A stretch of 5,031 nucleotides of DNA from an uncultured Phycisphaerales bacterium. GTDB taxonomy: Bacteria > Planctomycetota > Phycisphaerae > UBA1845 > CAIVHJ01. Of this stretch, positions 1 to 5,031 are shown one piece after another (position 1 is the first letter of the stretch; each line of letters opens with the position of its first letter). Location: NCBI GenBank assembly GCA_903905665.1, contig CAIVHJ010000075.1, positions 1-5,031 on the forward strand. Reading direction: 5' to 3'. Below the pieces are notes generated by a model, which saw only the letters and a program-made list of their open reading frames with translations, did not search any database and was not told the DNA's origin. The position numbers and the translations under genes were made by a program.

Positions 1-1686
1 AACATCGAAGTGATCTATCCCCTGTCCACCGAAAAGTACTCCACCAAACCGCTCAACGAACTCAAAATCGACTGCCGCATCAATTCCAGCGAACCGATTA
101 CGTCCGTGTATTGCCCCACGCACACGGTTCAGGTCAATCGACCGAACAATCGAACGGCTGAAGTGTCGCTGGCGGAACATCACGTGCTTCCTCGCTCGGA
201 TTTCCATCTGCTGTACTCGGTCGGTGAGGGGGACGTGGGTATGACGATGTTGAGTTACCGACCCAACTCGGTGGAACCGGGTTATTTTCTGCTGCTCGCC
301 AGTCCGCCTGTCGAATGGGACTGCACCCGGACTATCCCAAAAACCGTTCTGCTTGTGCTGGACAAATCCGGCAGCATGACCGGTGAAAAAATCGAACAGG
401 CCAAAAATTCGCTGCGGTTCGTTCTGGACCATCTCGGTTCGGAAGACACGTTCAATATCATCACCTACGATTCGGACATCACGACGTTCGCACCCGAGTT
501 GCAGCGGGCGGATTCGGATGGCTTGTCCAAAGCTCGCGAATTCGTGCACCGAATTTCCGCAGGTGGAAGCACAAACATCGACGGGGCGTTGCGAACCGCG
601 ATGGGAATGTGCACCGTCAAGGACCGCCCGACCTATGTGATTTTCCTGACAGATGGTTTACCGACGGCGGGAGAACAGCGCGAAGCTGCCATTGTGGACA
701 ACTGCACCAAAACCAATTCGGTCAAAGCTCGCCTGATGTCCTTCGGCGTCGGAAACGACGTCAACGCCCGTCTGCTGGATAAACTGACCGCCGCCAACTT
801 CGGCGACAGTCAGTACGTCCGACCCAGTGAAAACATCGAAGCACCGGTCTCTCGGTTGTTCAGCCGATTGACCACACCCATCCTATGCGATCTGCGAATG
901 GAGTTTATGGGATTGGATCCGTCTCTGACGTACCCAAAAAACTTGCCGGACTTGTTCCAGGGCAATCAGCTCGTCCTGGTCGGGCGCTATCATCAATCGG
1001 GTCCGACGACCCTGCGACTGATGGGCAAGGTCGGCGATCAGGAACGCGTCTATACCCAGTCCATGATTCTGGACGACGGATTGGCTCTGTATTCGCGCGG
1101 CTTCATCGAAAAACTCTGGGCGCAGCGCCGGATCGGCTACCTCACCGACGAAATCGACCGCAACGGCCAAAACAAGGAACTGATCGAGGAAATCGTCCGC
1201 CTGAGCACCCGTCACGGAATCCTCACCCCCTACACGTCGTTTCTGGCCGATGACAGCGTGAAATTGACCGATGCCCACGCTAATGCGATGAAGGCGGGAG
1301 AGAATCTGAAATTACTGGAACGTGAAGAAAAGGGAAAGTTGGGCGTCGCTCAGCGCGCCAGCAAACAGGACATGATGAGAAAACCAGAAGCGCCGTCCGC
1401 TGGTCAGGTACAAGTCCAGGATTGGGACGGCAACACCGTCGAGGTCCAAACGGTTCAGAACATCGGCAACAAAACGTTTTATCGCAAACAGAATCGCTGG
1501 GTGGACAGCACCGTCACGGAGGAACAGGAGAAGAAAGCCGTCCGAATCGCCCAGTACAGCGACGAATACTTCAAACTGGCGAATTCACTGCCGTCGTCCA
1601 TGAATCAGTATCTGGCGATGACGGAACCGGTGCTGGTCAATCTCAACGACCAAACCTACGAAGTCGTTCCCCCGCCGAATTCGTGA
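1..1686 (+). CDS. VIT/VWA-domain protein (inter-alpha-trypsin-inhibitor heavy-chain-like), 5' partial
   Basis: The frame is open from base 1, so the gene starts before the window; the GTG at 10 is an internal codon, not a credible start. Numbering that GTG as residue 1, residues 1-105 are a beta-rich stretch of the kind that links a VIT domain to a VWA domain, and the VIT domain itself should lie upstream. A VWA domain follows at about 112-280 with a complete metal-ion-dependent adhesion site: DKSGS at 118-122, the threonine in GGSTNID at 188, and the aspartate in LTDG at 215. Residues 372-416 carry the family's post-VWA helix and the RHGILTPYTSF block (401-411). The last ~130 residues include NKTFYRK and a DEYF-containing tail of a type I associate with planctomycete proteins. 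Such proteins probably bind ligands at the envelope or outside the cell, but the substrate is unknown. There is no C-terminal membrane helix; a signal peptide cannot be judged because the N-terminus is missing. Family call sure, role unknown. Confidence 0.9.
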   Translation, partial: NIEVIYPLSTEKYSTKPLNELKIDCRINSSEPITSVYCPTHTVQVNRPNNRTAEVSLAEHHVLPRSDFHLLYSVGEGDVGMTMLSYRPNSVEPGYFLLLASPPVEWDCTRTIPKTVLLVLDKSGSMTGEKIEQAKNSLRFVLDHLGSEDTFNIITYDSDITTFAPELQRADSDGLSKAREFVHRISAGGSTNIDGALRTAMGMCTVKDRPTYVIFLTDGLPTAGEQREAAIVDNCTKTNSVKARLMSFGVGNDVNARLLDKLTAANFGDSQYVRPSENIEAPVSRLFSRLTTPILCDLRMEFMGLDPSLTYPKNLPDLFQGNQLVLVGRYHQSGPTTLRLMGKVGDQERVYTQSMILDDGLALYSRGFIEKLWAQRRIGYLTDEIDRNGQNKELIEEIVRLSTRHGILTPYTSFLADDSVKLTDAHANAMKAGENLKLLEREEKGKLGVAQRASKQDMMRKPEAPSAGQVQVQDWDGNTVEVQTVQNIGNKTFYRKQNRWVDSTVTEEQEKKAVRIAQYSDEYFKLANSLPSSMNQYLAMTEPVLVNLNDQTYEVVPPPNS

Positions 1687-2076
1687 TACGGCTCATTCAA
1701 GAAGGCAGGATGTTTTGGTATGCAGGTTCATTGGTGTTCGACTCCCGAATGGGTAGATACATGAGTTTGGGATAATCAAAAATATGGAATTTAAAGACCT
1801 CCTGTCTCTTTTCAGCGGTTTTGTCAAGTGGCTGTCTCGAAGGGACACGAGGATCCACCCATCAGAGCTCACTGTGCCAGTAGGGGGTTGCTTACATTCT
1901 CCTGCGCCAGCAGAGGGTTGTTTTCATTCCTCCTCCTTCGGAATTCGCTCTTGCTTCTGGCTACCCCCCCCCTACAAGCTAAAATTACCGGACCTTTTCT
2001 CGAAAATTAGAGTCTTTCTAATCATCTCAAGTTGACTGAATTTTTAGGGATCGAATGGTGATGGACGCAACAAAAA
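1687..2076. other. Gene-free interval after the VWA gene
   Basis: I find no supportable gene here. Plus-strand open frames from 1784 and 1828 encode low-complexity, serine/proline/cysteine-rich peptides without homology that I recognise and without a good ribosome-binding site. Visible structure consists of two imperfect 30-bp tandem repeats (1873-1933), a run of nine C at 1964-1972, and an AT-rich 6-bp stem (ATTAGA 2006-2011 with TCTAAT 2017-2022, 5-base loop). The stem has no following T-run, so I do not call it a terminator. The left end of the IS remnant probably falls somewhere in about 2030-2076, but I could not define a terminal inverted repeat or target-site duplication. Confidence 0.6.
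1873..1933. repeat. Two imperfect 30-bp tandem repeats
   Basis: Copy one is 1873-1902 and copy two starts at 1903 and runs to about 1933. They begin TGTGCCAGTAGGGGGTTG and TGCGCCAGCAGAGGGTTG and end with a CATTC-CC block; about six positions differ over the aligned length, nearly all transitions. The join contains a small imperfect palindrome: TCTCCTG (1898-1904), CGC loop, CAGCAGA (1908-1914), with one mismatch in seven. The unit length of 30 is a multiple of three, but the surrounding open frame shows no sign of being coding. This resembles a decayed intergenic repeat rather than a CRISPR, since there is no spacer between units. Confidence 0.6.
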
Positions 2077-2130
2077 AGGCAATCTTGGCCGATGGATAGG
2101 GATGCAACGCCATTCACTCGGAGATTGCCT
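2077..2130 (+). promoter_or_regulatory. Hairpin masking the transposase ribosome-binding site
   Basis: AGGCAATCT (2077-2085) pairs perfectly with AGATTGCCT (2122-2130). After a 3-base bulge, CCGA (2089-2092) pairs with TCGG (2118-2121), giving a 13-bp stem. The likely Shine-Dalgarno GGAG (2120-2123) is inside the right arm and the transposase ATG follows directly at 2131. Several IS families are known to place a stem over the transposase start so that readthrough transcripts from outside promoters are poorly translated, and this fits that pattern. It also decides the start at 2131 rather than the ATG at 2092, which lies inside the loop and stem. The pairing is seen directly; the regulatory role is inferred. 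Confidence 0.55.
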
Positions 2131-2322
2131 ATGTTCAAGATCGTCCGCCGGCCCTCCCAACGTGACTCTTTCTTCGATTCCCTCAAATCTGAATTCCACT
2201 GGGGTCATTTTATTTATTTCCGCTGGATCGTGTTATTGATGGTCTTTGGAGGTAGCCCCAAAATCCTTGGTAAGATTGTAAGGAGGATCCATGAAGAGAA
2301 GGTCAACGAACCTGGCGGGTAG
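2131..2322 (+). pseudogene. IS transposase, N-terminal remnant
   Basis: The frame opens at ATG 2131 (SD GGAG at 2120-2123) and gives an MFKIVRRPSQRDSFF start. It continues with a hydrophobic HFIYFRWIVLLMVF segment, the sort of N-terminus I recognise in DDE (IS4-like) transposases of planctomycetes and relatives, which have an aromatic-rich 'YFRW-hydrophobic' helix near residue 30. Only about 40 codons are transposase. From about 2245-2255 the frame runs antisense through a methyltransferase gene to a chance stop at 2320-2322. All catalytic DDE residues are missing, so it is dead. An in-frame ATG at 2092 exists but is buried in the hairpin. The IS family is a judgement from memory of the N-terminal pattern; a search with residues 1-40 would settle it. 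Confidence 0.55.
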
Positions 2323-2502
2323 AAGGTTAAGAACTTGAAAGAGGTCCTGGTTGATTGTCGTGTTGGTCAGTTTCTCGGCATCAACCCGTCCGGTAAGCCG
2401 AAGGAGTTTGCGGGAGTATCGCTCTCGCTCCTCGCCCGACAGGGTTATTGTCCGATTTCTCGGCGCTCGTTCTTTATCTTCCAGTTCGTCCATGCGTGTC
2501 AC
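2233..2502 (-). pseudogene. N6-adenine DNA methyltransferase, N-terminal fragment
   Basis: The product starts at GTG 2502 or, equally possibly, ATG 2493 (residue 4). Residues 15-80 look like the N-terminus of a site-specific adenine methyltransferase: an NRTITLSGEERERYSRKLL block (16-34), then TINQDLFQVLNLLP (49-62), then FVDLLFMDPPYNL with catalytic motif IV DPPY at 72-75. In this arrangement motif IV comes early and the AdoMet-binding FxGxG region should come near the C-terminus, as in beta-class enzymes that typically run to about 300 residues. Here the coding sequence breaks off right after TKDFG, and the last residues are antisense transposase. The AdoMet-binding half is therefore absent and the protein cannot methylate. 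No restriction enzyme gene is visible nearby, so I cannot tell whether it was part of a restriction system or an orphan enzyme. Confidence 0.8.
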
Positions 2503-2675
2503 CGGTCCGCATCAGGTGCGGAGTTCTTGTTTTCTGTTCGTATCACACACCGTTCGACTTTTCACCGGAGCGGCGTTAACCCCATCATATCTGATCGCTT
2601 GCTGCCTACCCAGCGGTTCATCACGGCACAACACTACCTACCTAAATTGGTTCAAAGCCCGGCGGTAGAGAGGAG
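2503..2675. other. Non-coding stretch upstream of the methyltransferase fragment
   Basis: No gene is supportable. Plus-strand frames that run through here (from 2335 and 2351) are antisense to the methyltransferase fragment for their first half and have no recognisable content afterwards. The only structure is a perfect palindrome, TCCGCA (2506-2511), 5-base loop, TGCGGA (2517-2522), just 4-13 bases upstream of the two possible methyltransferase start codons on the minus strand. It could be an operator or attenuating stem for that gene, but a 6-bp stem could also be chance. Confidence 0.4.
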
Positions 2676-2745
2676 CGACGGCCCATGGGAAACGTGGGAT
2701 AAGCCCTGCCGTCGAGATTGGTTGAGAAGCCCACAGGTTCACGTT
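2676..2745 (+). other. Pseudoknot-capable segment, possible relic of an IS605/TnpB right end
   Basis: Two interleaved complementary pairs are visible: CGACGG (2676-2681) with CCGTCG (2709-2714), and GTGGG (2694-2698) with CCCAC (2730-2734). Because the second pair straddles the first, the plus-strand transcript could form an H-type pseudoknot. A perfect 8-base palindrome CCCATGGG sits inside at 2682-2689. Omega RNAs at the 3' end of IS605-type tnpB genes are known to fold into a pseudoknot close to the element's right end, and the GAAGCCCACAGG ending here reminds me of such ends. No TnpB domain (RuvC residues or zinc-finger cysteines) is readable upstream, so this would at most be an orphan relic. 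The pairing is seen; the identity is inference. Confidence 0.25.
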
Positions 2746-2786
2746 AAAATGTTCGTTTCTCGATGAAATCACTGTGCATGGATAGT

Positions 2787-2804
2787 TGGTGTGCTTGCAC
2801 ACCA
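2787..2804. repeat. Perfect 18-bp palindrome
   Basis: TGGTGTGC (2787-2794) and GCACACCA (2797-2804) are exact reverse complements around a TT centre. As RNA the tight centre would open to a CTTG tetraloop on a 7-bp stem. There is no T-run after it on either strand, so an intrinsic terminator is unlikely. It lies about 126-143 bases before the lpxA start, so a protein-binding site or a repeat relic are both possible. Confidence 0.6.
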
Positions 2805-2834
2805 TTCTTGTCGACAACGGCGATTTCAATAATA

Positions 2835-2850
2835 GGTGGGCATACCCACC
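2835..2850. repeat. Intergenic palindrome, GGTGGG-CATA-CCCACC
   Basis: GGTGGG (2835-2840) and CCCACC (2845-2850) flank a CATA loop. The stem can be extended by pairing TA at 2833-2834 with TA at 2852-2853 if one C is bulged. The core GGTGGGCATACCCACCCTAC resembles widespread dispersed palindromes of the GGTGGGC/GCCCACC type found between genes in planctomycetes, cyanobacteria and some proteobacteria, which look like REP elements. It is a single copy in this window, so its dispersal cannot be judged here. Confidence 0.5.
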
Positions 2851-2860
2851 CTACCGAACT

Positions 2861-2892
2861 GTGCAGAATTGGTGCACGCAAGAGTGGTGCAC
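2861..2892. repeat. GTGCAC-type short repeats upstream of lpxA
   Basis: GGTGCAC occurs at 2871-2877 and again at 2886-2892, a 15-bp period, and CTGTGCAG covers a related GTGCA at 2861-2865. Each GTGCAC core is itself palindromic. The sites sit about 38-70 bases before the lpxA start, where a promoter or operator would be expected. I could not identify convincing -35/-10 boxes, so a regulatory role is only a possibility. Confidence 0.3.
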
Positions 2893-2929
2893 AAGTTAAC
2901 CCAAGTTTGAATGAAACGCGGTTTGACGC

Positions 2930-3760
2930 ATGAGCATTCATCCCACCGCAGTCATCGATCCTTTGGCTGAAATTGCCTCCGACGCAGAGATCGGAGCCTA
3001 TGTCACCATTGACGGGCCGGTCAAAATCGGTTCGGGCGCGATCATCCACGCCCATGCTCACATCACCGGCCACACCACGCTTGCCGAAAAATGCGAAGTC
3101 CATCCTTTTGCGGTCATCGGTGGGAAACCGCAGGATTTCAAATACGCCGGTGAGGTCAGTTACGTCGTGATCGGGCCCCGAACGATCCTTCGGGAATACG
3201 TCACCGTCCATCGCAGCAGCAAAGCCGGCGGAACGACGTCCATCGGTTCCGACTGCATGCTTATGACGTCCGCCCATGTCGCCCACGACTGCAAACTCGG
3301 AAACGGCGTCGTGATGGTCAACTGCACGGGCGTGGCCGGCCACGTCGAGATCGGCGACCGCGCGTTCGTTTCGGGCTATGCCACGGTTCATCAATTCACA
3401 CGCGTCGGAAGACGGGCGATGATCGTCGGAACCGCGTTGATTCAGCACGATATTCCACCGTTCTTCACGGCGGATTTCGAAGGATCGGTCGCCAAGGTGA
3501 ATGTGGTCGGATGCCGAAGGGAAGGCTTTAGTCCCCAAACCATCACAGAAATCAAAAACGCTTATCGCCTCCTCTACCGTTCAGATTTTCCGTTCAAATT
3601 GGCGGTTGAAGAATTGAAAAAGAACGTCACTTGCCCCGAAGTGCAGGAAATCGTCGATTTTCTGACCGCAAAATCCAGTCGCGGCATCGCCGGCCCGCCG
3701 CGCTCCCGACGCCGCAATAACGAACCCGATTCCGACGACATGGATGACGATCTCTCATAA
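2930..3760 (+). CDS. lpxA: Acyl-ACP--UDP-N-acetylglucosamine O-acyltransferase (LpxA)
   Basis: LpxA transfers a 3-hydroxyacyl chain from acyl carrier protein to the 3-OH of UDP-GlcNAc, the first step of lipid A synthesis in the cytoplasm; the family enzyme is a trimer. The sequence shows a left-handed beta-helix of hexapeptide repeats over about residues 2-190 (for example the IHPTAVIDPLAEI start), the GGKPQDFKY signature at 64-72, and the active-site segment AHVAHDC at 115-121. In that segment H119 matches the catalytic histidine 125 of the E. coli enzyme and H116 matches H122. HQF follows at 154-156 and GCRREGFS at 194-201, then the helical C-terminal domain with NAYRLLYRS (210-218) and RGI (251-253). 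At 276 residues it is slightly longer than E. coli LpxA (262), owing to a basic-then-acidic tail, RSRRRNN then DSDDMDDD. The ATG at 2930 fits the alignment although its Shine-Dalgarno is weak. No lpxD or fabZ flanks it. Confidence 0.96.
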   Translation: MSIHPTAVIDPLAEIASDAEIGAYVTIDGPVKIGSGAIIHAHAHITGHTTLAEKCEVHPFAVIGGKPQDFKYAGEVSYVVIGPRTILREYVTVHRSSKAGGTTSIGSDCMLMTSAHVAHDCKLGNGVVMVNCTGVAGHVEIGDRAFVSGYATVHQFTRVGRRAMIVGTALIQHDIPPFFTADFEGSVAKVNVVGCRREGFSPQTITEIKNAYRLLYRSDFPFKLAVEELKKNVTCPEVQEIVDFLTAKSSRGIAGPPRSRRRNNEPDSDDMDDDLS

Positions 3761-3783
3761 GCATCTCCTCTTTTCCATCAACG

Positions 3784-4350
3784 TCATCCACGGATTGGCT
3801 TGGGTCCCATTCGCATTTCGGCCCCCGATTGCTCTTTGGCTTTGTGAATTGCCCGCTCGAGTTCCTGCGGCCTCTGTGTTCCTATCAATATCTTTTTTCC
3901 ATCAGCAAGTTCGAGAGTAACACCCTTGTTACCGTTGACAAGAAAAATGGATCGATCTTCCGTATCACGCCGAATATCCCATTGATTGGGATCAAAGAAT
4001 AGAGCCCGAGAGTGGTACAGATCGACTCGAACAATGTCGTGAATCAGAAACGTGATAGGATCCGAATCAGAAAAGCCGATTTGGACTTGATTGTGGTCCA
4101 CAATCACATAGAATTTGGAGAAACATACATGTCGGAACGATCGGAGAAAAGCAATCAACACAAGGATTGCCAAGACGCTGCCAATGAGATATCGGATGAG
4201 TACAGACTTTATACTTGTCAGAAACCAATCATCAAATATCCCATAAAATGATATCCCCAGATATGCGATGATCATCAAAACCAGAATCCATCGGCAGGAG
4301 TACCGTTGCTCTTCGTAAAAAAGAGGATGTTTGGTATCTACTTCACTCAT
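3784..4350 (-). CDS. Small membrane protein with two TM segments and PH-like tail (paralogue B)
   Basis: This 188-residue protein of unknown function has a short N-terminal HPLFYEEQR block (8-16), two hydrophobic helices at about 20-39 and 50-69, and a beta-rich cytosolic-looking domain from 75 onward. The domain ends in GVTLELADGKKILIGTQRP (143-161) followed by a short helix (QELERAIHKAK). The last block is typical of bacterial PH-like membrane proteins, but I cannot name the family with certainty. It is a tandem paralogue of the next gene upstream and overlaps its stop by the four bases ATGA (4347-4350), which implies translational coupling; a fair SD (AGGA in AAAGGACGGAAGC) precedes the ATG. 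It visibly uses more A/T than its neighbours. It ends 23 bp from the convergent lpxA stop. Confidence 0.85.
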   Translation of the reverse strand: MSEVDTKHPLFYEEQRYSCRWILVLMIIAYLGISFYGIFDDWFLTSIKSVLIRYLIGSVLAILVLIAFLRSFRHVCFSKFYVIVDHNQVQIGFSDSDPITFLIHDIVRVDLYHSRALFFDPNQWDIRRDTEDRSIFLVNGNKGVTLELADGKKILIGTQRPQELERAIHKAKEQSGAEMRMGPKPIRG

Positions 4351-4889
4351 GCTTCCGTCCTTTTGTTCATTTTCGCCTTGCGAATCGAGTGTTCGAGTTC
4401 CTGCGGTCTTTGTGTTCCAATTGCAATTTTTTTACCACCCGCCAATTCCAACTGGACGCCGTGTCCTCCGCCCGCCGAATATCGCCAACCCCGTCCAAGC
4501 GAATATTCGATCCCACATCGCATCGCGTTTTCCGAATACACTTCTTGTTTGAGGATGTCTTCCAAAGGTATGGTTCGTCGAATAAACGGAAAGAAACGAA
4601 TGACGAGGACCTTCTCGTTCACCGTCACTCGCAATTCCATGATGTAAAACAGTATGAAGCCTGCCAAAGACGCCCCCACCGCCCCCACCGCCAGCACGCT
4701 GACCAGAATCAACGTAGTATTGGACATGGGTTGATCGCCGAAGGGCCGGTTCAGATAAAGCTGCTGATACATCCCGTATCCGAATATTCCCATCACGCTC
4801 AACGTCGAACCGATCAGCAGCACCCATAACCAGACTTGGCGGAACCGTTGCACTTCGTGAAAAATCGGCTTGTGCTCTGTGGTGTTCAT
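4347..4889 (-). CDS. Small membrane protein with two TM segments and PH-like tail (paralogue A)
   Basis: This 180-residue protein is built like the downstream gene product: a KPIFHEVQRF block (7-16), helices at about 19-39 and 59-81, a beta-rich domain from 86, and the C-terminal GVQLELAGGKKIAIGTQRP (144-162) plus QELEHSIRKAK. The shared tail differs from the paralogue at only a few positions, while the loop between the helices is unlike it. A glycine-rich insert, GRGWRYSAGGGHG (132-144), precedes the motif. The ATG at 4889 is only 3 bp after the TAG of an upstream gene, with a weak AGG before it, so translation probably depends on that gene. Function is unknown; a membrane-anchored, lipid- or protein-binding role is an inference from the PH-like fold guess. 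Confidence 0.87.
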   Translation of the reverse strand: MNTTEHKPIFHEVQRFRQVWLWVLLIGSTLSVMGIFGYGMYQQLYLNRPFGDQPMSNTTLILVSVLAVGAVGASLAGFILFYIMELRVTVNEKVLVIRFFPFIRRTIPLEDILKQEVYSENAMRCGIEYSLGRGWRYSAGGGHGVQLELAGGKKIAIGTQRPQELEHSIRKAKMNKRTEA

Positions 4890-4892
4890 CGC

Positions 4893-5030
4893 CTAGTTTC
4901 CACCCGATGACGCACGGGGCAAATTCAAAATCCACTTCGACAGGTCTTCAATCACTTCCGGCGCGACATGACCCGGCTTTTCATATTCCGACGGTGTGCT
5001 TTTCCCCTCCCCCACTTCAAATAAATGATT
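4893..5030 (-). CDS. Probable alpha/beta hydrolase, C-terminal 45 residues only
   Basis: On the minus strand an open frame enters from beyond the window edge and runs 45 codons to TAG (4895-4893). It begins NHLFEVGEG and continues with EYEKPGHVAPEVIEDLSKWI, ending ASSGGN. An NHLF near the C-terminus, where the histidine would be the catalytic one, then an EY segment, 'PEV' and a final amphipathic helix with W, is the usual close of serine-type alpha/beta hydrolases (esterase/peptidase S9 type). The nucleophile and acid residues lie outside the window, so substrate and true length are unknown. The gene is 3 bp upstream of the first membrane-protein gene and surely shares its transcript. Confidence 0.7.
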   Translation of the reverse strand, partial: NHLFEVGEGKSTPSEYEKPGHVAPEVIEDLSKWILNLPRASSGGN

Positions 5031-5031
5031 C

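Noticed and set aside
883..1278. 131-codon minus-strand and 122-codon plus-strand open frames inside the VWA gene
   Set aside because: Both are shadow frames of a gene with clear family motifs; neither product shows a domain.
1720..1756. tRNA-like TTCGACT loop at 1737-1743
   Set aside because: The flanking bases do not form a 5-bp T-stem and no acceptor, D or anticodon arms can be assembled around it.
1873..1933. CRISPR array
   Set aside because: Two abutting, diverged units with no spacers.
1784..2035. 83-codon plus-strand open frame
   Set aside because: No ribosome-binding site, low-complexity product, and tandem repeats and a C9 run inside; nothing supports translation.
2032..2060. Promoter with TTGACT as -35 box before the transposase
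   Set aside because: At the proper 16-18 bp spacing there is no plausible -10 hexamer.
2335..2766. 143-codon plus-strand open frame
   Set aside because: Its first half is antisense to the methyltransferase fragment. The tail across 2650-2763 could at most be the last codons of a lost tnpB, but no TnpB catalytic or zinc-finger residues are present.
2744..3538. 264-codon minus-strand open frame
   Set aside because: It lies antisense over most of lpxA, whose plus-strand product matches the family end to end; the minus-strand product is rich in D/H/R with no domain.
3761..3783. Bidirectional terminator between the convergent lpxA and membrane-protein genes
   Set aside because: The 23-bp gap has pyrimidine-rich sequence but no inverted repeat.
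4432..4935. 167-codon minus-strand open frame with a glycine run
   Set aside because: It overlaps the first membrane-protein gene in another frame; the run of glycines comes from out-of-frame reading of the second transmembrane segment.

Overview
The window looks like chromosomal DNA of a Gram-negative bacterium, most plausibly a planctomycete or another member of the PVC group. The grounds are a large VIT/von Willebrand factor A (VWA) protein of the kind common in that group, an lpxA gene (so lipid A is made), and transposase and intergenic-repeat styles that I associate with those genomes. The assignment is inference from gene style only, because the window holds no rRNA or other phylogenetic marker.

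Layout: (1) 1-1686, plus strand: the C-terminal ~560 residues of a VIT/VWA-type protein whose N-terminus lies before the window. (2) 1687-2929: about 1.2 kb with no intact gene. It is a scrapyard of mobile and selfish DNA: two imperfect 30-bp tandem repeats, the first ~40 codons of an IS transposase with a hairpin over its ribosome-binding site, then, fused to it in the opposite orientation, the first ~80 codons of an N6-adenine DNA methyltransferase ending just after its DPPY motif. After that come a pseudoknot-capable segment that may be an IS605/TnpB-type right-end relic, and two clear small palindromes. (3) 2930-3760, plus strand: intact lpxA, the first enzyme of lipid A synthesis, standing without its usual lpxD/fabZ partners. 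(4) 5030-3784, minus strand, converging on lpxA with only 23 bp between stops: a tight three-gene unit. It comprises the 3' end of a probable alpha/beta hydrolase, then two tandem paralogous small membrane proteins (two transmembrane segments plus a cytosolic beta-rich, PH-like tail), separated by 3 bp and a 4-bp ATGA overlap.

The genes do not form one pathway. The minus-strand trio is almost certainly co-transcribed; lpxA and the VWA gene are separate units. The most informative region is the decayed interval, where one junction joins two truncated genes and records a deletion that removed most of an IS and most of a methyltransferase. I see no convincing evidence of an intact new system; the best leads are the omega-RNA-like fold at 2676-2734 and the duplicated membrane-protein pair.
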